Assembly (NCBI GenBank): GCA_014529385.2
Contig: CM043969.1
Span: forward strand, 22,062,946 to 22,126,945
DNA from: Adiantum capillus-veneris
Lineage: Eukaryota > Streptophyta > Polypodiopsida > Polypodiales > Pteridaceae
Direction: 5' to 3'
DNA length: 64,000 nucleotides
A program made the position numbers and the translations under genes. Shown here in pieces: positions 58,030 through 64,000 of the stretch. Below the pieces are notes generated by a model. It saw only the letters and a program-made list of their open reading frames with translations. It had not been told where the DNA came from and ran no database searches. Every line of letters begins with the position of its first letter. Within the stretch, counting starts at the first letter, position 1.

Positions 58030-59771
58030 ATGGCAACCCTTTACATACCTGCATTGTTGGGGCAAGGGCGCCAACCAAAGGCGGAAGCCGCTTATCAGAA
58101 GCAGCTGTGGAACCCTAGGAAGTCTGTGGTACTCATGGCATGGCCCTTGATGATTGCATTTTTCATTTTTGCGGCTATCTTCTCCACCGATTCTTTAATC
58201 AGTTCAAGCGCCGTAGACGATGGGCATTCAGATACGCTTCCACCCAGCATTGGCAGCTCTATTTCAACCCAGGATAACATCACTCCGCCTCCTTGGCCGG
58301 ATTCCAATGTCACGAAGCTTATAGATCTGTCTGTTGGTATGTACTTCTTTACCTCTGGTGCTGTCTTGAAGTCCAAATATGTGTGCCACAAAAGCTTGTC
58401 GATGATGGCTGTAATTACTAGATCTGGCATTCCAGGAGGTTGCAACATTTGGAGAGGTGACTGGATCCCACACCCTCATGAGCCTCCTTACACAAACACA
58501 ACATGCGCGCACATTCAGGAAGCTGAAAATTGTATGAAACTCGGAAGACCTGACAGCGACTACTTGTACTGGAGATGGAAACCTTATGATTGTGAGCTCC
58601 CCTTGTTTGATGCAAAGGCCTTTCTTAAGATTGTGGCCGGAAAGAAGTGGGCTTTCATCGGGGACTCCTTAGCGCGGAACAATTTTCAATCTGTTGTGTG
58701 CCACCTTGCCGTGGTAATTGACTTGCTAAAGGCCTAATTTGTTGTAGCATACATCACAACTGGCTACTGCCAATTTTTTAGAAAGGCCCTCCGCAAAAAG
58801 GCGAAAAGACGGTTTTTTCTAGACATAATTTGTGAGAGTTTGTTGCCGCCAAATTGCTACAGCAGAGTGCCTCTGGCAGCTCATGTTTGTGTGAGAATGG
58901 GGGGGCTTATATATTGGGGGCTTGTGTAATCGCGAAGCTCATTTCACTGCAATGTTTTGGCTTCCAAGACCACCAATATATTGTGCAGAACAGGAAGAAT
59001 TTAAATCTAGCTGTTGTTTCACTGCAGGTTGAGAAACTCGAGTGTGTTTACAACGTCGACGGTGTGAGTGGGAACATACGGTGCTATGTCGGATCTTACA
59101 ATTTCACAATAGCTACTGCATGGGCTCCCTTCTTGGTCAAAGGAGAAGGCTTTGTAGAGGGCGTTGATAAGCTTGATTTGGATGTGGTGGATGACAACTG
59201 GGCCTCCTTGGTGCATGACTATGATTACATTGTTTTGTCAGCTGGGCGTTGGTACATGAGGACCTCTGTGTATTTTGTGCAGAATGAGCTGGTGGGCTGC
59301 TTTAACTGCCGAATGTCGAACACGACGGATGTGGGTGCTGGCTTCGCCTATAAAGCGGCATTAAGGACCACATTCGACTTTCTGATAGCCTCAAAGTACA
59401 AGGGAGTGGTATTCTTCAGGACTTTCTCTCCAGATCACTGGCGAAATGGCTCTTGGGATCGGGGCGGGACTTGTACACAAAAAGCTCCATTTAGGAGCAG
59501 CGCTACGGCTTTCGACGGTCTGTCCCAGTTCATTTACCCGATGCAGCTAGAAGAGTTTGGCAAGATTGTGCAGAGAAGCTCAGAATATTCCTTCAAGCTG
59601 CAACTTTTGGACACAATACATGCGGCGGTACTACGGCCTGATGCACATCCTGGCGCATATGGCCTTAAGCCAAATTCGAGGGCGCAGAGTGATTGTGCGC
59701 ATTGGTGTCTTCCAGGGGCTGTAGATGCGTGGAGTGCCATGATTCTGCATGCGCTTAAGCATTTGAGTTAG
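58030..59771 (+). CDS. TBL/PMR5-family polysaccharide O-acetyltransferase, two exons
   Basis: Exon 1 spans 58,030-58,713 and exon 2 spans 59,028-59,771, giving about 475 residues, normal for the family. The intron has donor GTG|GTAATT and acceptor CTGCAG|GTTGAG, phase 0, and the joined frame fits the family. Residues 32-51 form a single transmembrane anchor, so a type II Golgi protein is expected. The PMR5N domain begins near C138 (GCNIWRGDW, CMKLGRPDSDYLYWRWKPYDC). The GDS motif is at 211-213 (FIGDSLARN). Near the C-terminus, D450-C-A-H453 (DCAHWCLPG) supplies the DxxH motif. The GDS Ser and DxxH Asp/His form the catalytic triad of known TBL proteins, which acetylate cell-wall polymers such as xylan, mannan, pectin or xyloglucan. 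The GRPD/WRWKP text resembles the xyloglucan-type clade, but the substrate is not assigned. An ATG at 57,882 opens an overlapping upstream frame that could matter if transcribed. Confidence 0.9.
58714..59027 (+). other. Intron of the TBL gene
   Basis: 314 bp, GT...AG, with a pyrimidine-rich stretch (TTGTTTCACTGCAG) before the acceptor. It contains no recognisable repeat. Confidence 0.85.
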
Positions 59772-59843
59772 TTGTGCCTTCAAGCTGTCATGCATCATTA
59801 TTGTCACTGTGAAGCGGATATGATCAGTCTCGGGACTTTTGGA

Positions 59844-59850
<7 letters not shown>

Positions 59851-59882
<32 letters not shown>

Positions 59883-59898
59883 CACACACACACACACA
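59851..59898. repeat. (CT)n(CA)n microsatellite in the probable TBL 3' UTR
   Basis: Lies 80 bp after the stop codon and before a candidate AATAAA at 59,995-60,000. Confidence 0.9.
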
Positions 59899-59994
59899 GA
59901 GCCCGTCGCCGTGGGACCTATGGCTTTGATCTTCTTCGCAAGCCGTTTGTCAACTTCTTTGCCTGCTTTTTGGCTACATATTGACGCACCTAAA

Positions 59995-60000
59995 AATAAA
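59995..60000 (+). terminator. Candidate polyadenylation signal of the TBL gene
   Basis: AATAAA lies 224 bp downstream of the TBL stop. Other plant near-upstream elements cannot be judged by eye. Confidence 0.4.
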
Positions 60001-60048
60001 TTGAAGAATTGCAGAACCCTCGCAACGCCTCCGACGCCATCCCATACA

Positions 60049-60052
<4 letters not shown>

Positions 60053-60080
<28 letters not shown>
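60053..60080. repeat. (GA)n followed by CTCTCTCT
   Basis: A GA tract immediately followed by a short CT run, self-complementary. Confidence 0.85.
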
Positions 60081-60460
60081 CTCTCTCTAAAAATACCCAC
60101 TAATCGATTTCCCTAAGCTCATGAAAAGAAGGGGATTCTCCCCTTTTTTCTTAGTGGCCCCTCCTCGTCACTAATTGACACACCTCTAGGGAAGTGGGAT
60201 CAATCACTCACATTAGACGTCGCGAGGCGGGTGCAATCCAAAAGATCGTCCGATCGTTTTTTGATTTAGGTGTGAACTAAGAGAGAACTCGGGAGGTATG
60301 TGCGCCACATCAAATTTGGTGTGAACTAGAGGTGAACTAAGTGTGAGTTTGGTGCGAACTTTACGAGGGTATGCACACCACACCAAATTTGGGGTGAACT
60401 AAGTGTAAACTTATCCATGATGACGTGACGCATAAACTTAACACACGCTCCTTTTAACGA
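60081..60460. other. Intergenic, nothing recognised except short direct repeats
   Basis: AAATTTGG(T/G)GTGAACTA occurs at about 60,310 and 60,385, with related GTGTGAACTAAG words. No coding or RNA gene. Confidence 0.5.
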
Positions 60461-60545
60461 ACACACGATAGCTTAGCGGTTAGAGTCGATTCCAAGGGGG
60501 GGAGAGGGAATGGTTCAAGCCCTTGATTTGAAAACATGGGAATTT
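60461..60545 (+). mobile_element. tRNA-derived SINE-like sequence
   Basis: The A box TAGCTTAGCGG (60,469-60,479) matches the pol III A-box consensus. The B box GGTTCAAGCCC (60,512-60,522) follows 43 bp later. There is no cloverleaf, so this is not a tRNA gene. It is similar in kind to the element near 54,600 but on the other strand. Confidence 0.55.
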
Positions 60546-60841
60546 TTGCGTTCCCTAGGTAATCCAATGGTCACGATCAACTGGTGATCGTGAACTGTTG
60601 ATCTCACCTCCCAAAAGGCGGTGTCAATTAGTGACGAGGGTGGCTCCTCTTTCTATTTGTGAAGGTGGATGTCTCTCTCCCTCACGCACATGCAAGGAAA
60701 GTCTCTTCCCCCCCCCCCCCCCTCCCCCCCCCAAAAAAAAAGCTCTCTTTTTGGCTCTCTTAGTATCCGGCTACAGCTTTTGAGACCGGAATAGGGGGCA
60801 CATTCAGTGGGGGTGGGACTTTGTGGAGAAGCAGTGCTACC

Positions 60842-60844
<3 letters not shown>

Positions 60845-60898
<54 letters not shown>
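60845..60898. repeat. (CT)n microsatellite
   Basis: Uninterrupted CT tract of about 54 bp. Confidence 0.9.
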
Positions 60899-60901
<3 letters not shown>

Positions 60902-61546
60902 CCGATGCGCTACAGACGAAGGCAAGAGCTATTGTTGGTAGACGTGAGGGAGAGGAGGGAAGGGACCTTGGGGGACAGAGTCGCATGAAACAAGACAGAG
61001 AGATAACAAAGAAACAATCAACTACGGCAACCTTGGCAGGAATAGCACCTTGTTCCTTTTGTATGCACTTTGCTTGGCATGTCCCGTCGTTATCGTCAAC
61101 AAGGCTGAGAAATATGTCTTGCTTGGCACAATGAAGGAAAGAGGGAGGGTTGCGATGGAGATGAGAGGAGAGGAGGAGAAGAGGGAAAAAGATTCCTTCG
61201 TATCTTTTGGGGATTTTTTAAAATTTAGATTGAGCCAATAGAGAAACTGAGAGAGAGAGAGAGAGAGAGAGAGCATCTCATTGTATTCTCGCTTGTATCT
61301 TCTAGGTATTGGGCATCTTCCGAAGCTCTCTCTAAGGTGGGTTTAGACAATGCGGCAGAAAAGGGGGGTGTTTGGCTCTCCTCTTCCATGTCGAATTCAC
61401 ACAAGGAGGAGGTGGCAATAGTCCTCAAAGCTGTGATGGCGAGTGCGGTGTTTCTAATTAGTTTCGCGTAAAGTCAAGAGTGCCTTGGAGCCTCTATGTC
61501 TGCAATATTTCATCCCGTAGTGTGCGACAATGCTCTCTTCTTGTTT

Positions 61547-61567
61547 GGGGGGGGGGGGGGGGGGGGG
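61547..61567. repeat. G21 homopolymer
   Basis: Twenty-one consecutive G after TTGTTT. Confidence 0.9.
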
Positions 61568-61828
61568 TAATATCAGTCAAAAAATGTTGGGCCCGAAAGC
61601 TATCAAGCTTTTTTTCAGTTGCTCCACATTAAACAAAACCTCTTGGTTGTCGTCACTTCTGAACCTAGCCTAATTGATATTTTTTGAAATCGCTGTACAT
61701 CTTATATCTATATTAAAAACAGAGGACCTACATCCACGTGGTAACGTTTTCTTGCAACCACGCCCAATCTCAGCATCGATTGCACTACCACATCGGCAGC
61801 TCCTTGCATCAGCCTGCCACCTCACCAT

Positions 61829-61878
61829 CCCATCCCAATTGAGATGCAAAGGCGCATCCCAATTGAGATGCAAAGGCG
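61829..61878. repeat. 25-bp tandem duplication
   Basis: CATCCCAATTGAGATGCAAA plus five bases occurs twice in direct succession. Confidence 0.85.
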
Positions 61879-62184
61879 CACTGAGGCATTGGGCGCACCC
61901 ACGATAAAGTGCATGCATTGAACTGCGGGCTCCCACTCACGACATGCACTTAAACAATGATGCATTGTCAGGGGCCTCTCTCTCTCTCTCTGACCATCGA
62001 AGAGCGCACGTTGGGGAATCAAATGGCCGTCTAGCTTGGCGAGTGCTGCCGCATGGCTTGAATAACTTTTCCCTCAAATAGAGGAAGTAAACTCTCGAGC
62101 TGCGGGTAATCTCCCCCCTCAAGCCCGAGCACCCCTATATGTAAACGAGCTGTGGTATGTACTGTCTTTCCTTCGTAGGCCTGG

Positions 62185-62415
62185 CTTGCAGGAAGGCAGA
62201 GCTCTGAACCATGCTCACAGAGCTGCTGCTGCCGACGGTGGGAGGCCACAAAGAACCCTCGAAAGATGAAGCAAACGGGGCTACCATTCCTTTCGACGTA
62301 GGCTCAATACAAGAGCTACCGGCAAGGCTTGCAGGAAGGTGGAGCTCTGAATCATGCTCACAGAGTTGTTGGCTGACGGTGGGAGGCCAGAGAGAACCCT
62401 CGAAAGAGGAGGCGA
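62185..62415. repeat. ~143-bp tandem duplication
   Basis: CTTGCAGGAAGG starts at 62,185 and 62,328. Shared words include GAGCTCTGAA, ATGCTCACAGAG, GACGGTGGGAGGCCA and GAACCCTCGAAAGA. The units differ by substitutions and small indels, and the second is partial. Confidence 0.85.
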
Positions 62416-62593
62416 AAGGGGATGCCAAGCTACAAGAGGTTCACCATTTGAGGGGAACTAGGGGCACGTGTCGAAGCAACCGAATCAAAGGAAGAGAGAA
62501 GGGTGACTTATGAGGAGCTGGGCACGCCATTCAGAAGATGAGAAGAGAGAGGAAGGGTTGATGGTTGTTCGGCAGCTTGAGGAGACCGATAGT

Positions 62594-62598
<5 letters not shown>

Positions 62599-62630
<32 letters not shown>

Positions 62631-62746
62631 TGAAAAGCCATACGATAAGCTTACCCTGTTCGATGCCTGCACATGAAAAGCAAGCAAACTCGCTCAAAAG
62701 CCATACGATAAGCTTACCCTGTTCGATGCCTGCACATGAAAAGCAA

Positions 62747-62784
<38 letters not shown>
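62599..62784. repeat. (GA)n - 63-bp tandem duplication - (CT)n inverted microsatellite
   Basis: GA tract at about 62,599-62,627. Then two copies (62,633 and 62,696) of a unit starting AAAAGCCATACGATAAGC, identical except near their ends. Then a CT tract at 62,752-62,784. The flanking tracts are complementary and could pair as a hairpin stem of about 28 bp. Confidence 0.85.
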
Positions 62785-62786
<2 letters not shown>

Positions 62787-63039
62787 CCCCCCGCCTGTCG
62801 CCTTGCTTGGAGGGGCTTGCCCTCACCTTGGGTGGTTCACACAACAGTGGCAGAAAAGAGCAGGAAAGGGGATCTAAGAGGCGTTTTGCATGAGCAAAGG
62901 TTTAGTTTTACTCACACCCCAGCAGACAGGGCATAGCTAAGAGTTTCCACACAGAGAACCCTCCCGCAGACATGTGGGGCAGCTCCTTGAACCGGCAGTG
63001 TCCTGCAACTCTGGCGACACAGGGGACTGAGCATCTGCG

Positions 63040-63045
63040 CACACA

Positions 63046-63104
<59 letters not shown>
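63040..63104. repeat. (CA)n(GA)n compound microsatellite
   Basis: CA to about 63,062, GA to 63,104. Confidence 0.9.
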
Positions 63105-63108
<4 letters not shown>

Positions 63109-63654
63109 AGGTGGCCGAAGGCCGCCGGCCATACTAGTAGCCTAGATTAGTCATACCCCCTCTACTCTTTTAAAAGATGTCTCTCTTAATGGCTCTACTT
63201 TTGAAAACAATTTGAGAAGGCACCAAGGTCTGCTAAGTTAAGGAGAGATGAGGGGCAATAAGTTTAAATTCGTGCGGCGCTAGTGTCCGGGAAAAGTGTG
63301 CCTCAGCTTAGCCTTGAGCCGGTTGCAAAATCAAAGTGGCCGGTTGAGGGGAGGACAAGAAGGAGAAAATTCCGCTTAAAATACATGAAAAATAGTGTAA
63401 TTTTGTAAAAATCTTGACTAATATTGTAAAAATTTCTGTTCAGATTTGTCTTGGAGGGATTTTTGTATGTTTGTGAAAATGATTTTTCCCGAACACCGTT
63501 CGTGCCCATAATCACATGGAATTTTTGTTGTGTTTTAATATAAAATTGTATGATCTATTACACATATATAATTAGAAGTAGATTATATATTACAAAGAAC
63601 CCCACTTAAATAATGTGAAAGGCGCACATATCAATATGTTGACATAAAATAAAA

Positions 63655-63684
63655 CTAGTATGTGATCCGCGCGTTGCTGCGGGG
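63655..63684 (-). mobile_element. Possible Helitron 3' end
   Basis: On the - strand a GC-rich hairpin-capable sequence (CCCCGCAGCAACGCGCGG, 63,684-63,667) is followed by eight bases and CTAG, then T. This is the layout of a Helitron 3' terminus (hairpin, CTRR, host T). The 5' end (TC) was not located and could be outside the window. Confidence 0.35.
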
Positions 63685-64000
63685 CAAAAAAAAACATGGT
63701 CGTTATTCTCATAAAACTAACTTTTGCTTCACAGCGCAAAAAGATTAATTTTGGATTTTTGTCCTTGTCGTGTAATATCAATTATATAATGGATGCTACA
63801 TTAATGTATAGAATTTTGATCGTATACATCCATACATTTCCTAATCTATTTAATGATGATAACACCAAGCTCCATAAAAGAACTAAGGTGGACTTACACA
63901 CCATTGCATTACATTGTAGGGTCTCCATTGATGAAGATAGTATGAGGCCCCCCCTCCCTCCCCCCCTCCCCACACACACACTCACACACACAAACACCTT

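Larger units (their letters stand above)
60546..64000. other. Repeat-rich 3' flank, no gene recognised
   Basis: Contains poly-C (60,708-60,732) followed by A9, (CT)n (60,845-60,898), (GA)n (61,248-61,273), G21 (61,547-61,567), several local tandem duplications, and the microsatellites at 62,599-62,784 and 63,040-63,104. AT-rich sequence fills 63,360-63,650. Reading frames in this stretch follow the repeats and show no protein family. Confidence 0.55.

Noticed and set aside
57861-58118. Protein-coding frame overlapping the TBL start.
   Set aside because: No family resemblance; at most an upstream ORF. The TBL frame starting at 58,030 carries all the domain evidence.
58854-59027. Upstream extension of TBL exon 2 as a separate gene start.
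   Set aside because: The segment has no TBL similarity and ends at a good splice acceptor. Joining at 58,713 restores the conserved order between GDS and the following motif in phase 0.

Overview
This is nuclear DNA of a land plant. It holds one recognisable host gene, a two-exon PMR5/trichome-birefringence-like (TBL) polysaccharide O-acetyltransferase at 58,030-59,771 (+). Almost everything else is nested, mostly broken LTR retrotransposons, long (CT/GA)n and (GT/CA)n microsatellites and small non-coding repeats. The density of large Ty3/gypsy elements suggests a large repeat-rich genome (fern, lycophyte or gymnosperm type), but the sequence alone does not fix the lineage.

Left part (1-16,961). 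Family A copy A1 (+ strand, 5' end outside the window) runs RT, RNase H, two successive integrase zinc-finger modules, integrase core and C-terminus, then a second retropepsin-like domain after integrase, a ~2.1 kb non-coding spacer with three spaced palindromes, an additional ORF (aORF) ending at 13,850, a polypurine tract and a 3' LTR starting at 13,890. The aORF is split by a family B solo LTR (7,490-10,838), itself split by a hAT-like non-autonomous DNA transposon (9,333-10,639) that carries a four-copy 151-bp tandem repeat. Next comes a partial family B element on the - strand (5' LTR 15,298-16,961 plus the start of gag).

Middle (16,962-41,448). After a microsatellite-rich gap, family A copy A2 lies on the - strand from about 35,900 down to 18,783. 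It retains gag with zinc knuckles, a canonical protease before RT, RT/RNase H/integrase, the same post-integrase protease-like domain, the same spacer and the start of the same aORF. A2 is interrupted by a family B element (21,148-27,153), an LTR-gag-LTR unit with no pol genes. From about 36,150 a 5'-truncated Ty3/gypsy fragment (element C, +) gives RNase H and integrase remnants and a probable LTR start at 38,155.

Right part (41,449-64,000). Element D is a complete but mutated Ty3/gypsy element on the - strand (41,449-53,109) with paired LTRs, gag, protease, RT, RNase H, integrase and a 4 kb aORF containing a ~620-bp tandem duplication. It sits inside a CT microsatellite. The flank up to 64,000 holds two tRNA-derived SINE-like sequences, long poly-C/poly-G tracts, the TBL gene, several local tandem duplications and a possible Helitron end.

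The most unusual signal is the architecture shared by both family A copies: protease upstream of RT and a second protease-like domain downstream of integrase, duplicated integrase zinc-finger modules, and an intron-like spacer with regular palindromes ending in a splice-acceptor-like site just before an extra ORF.
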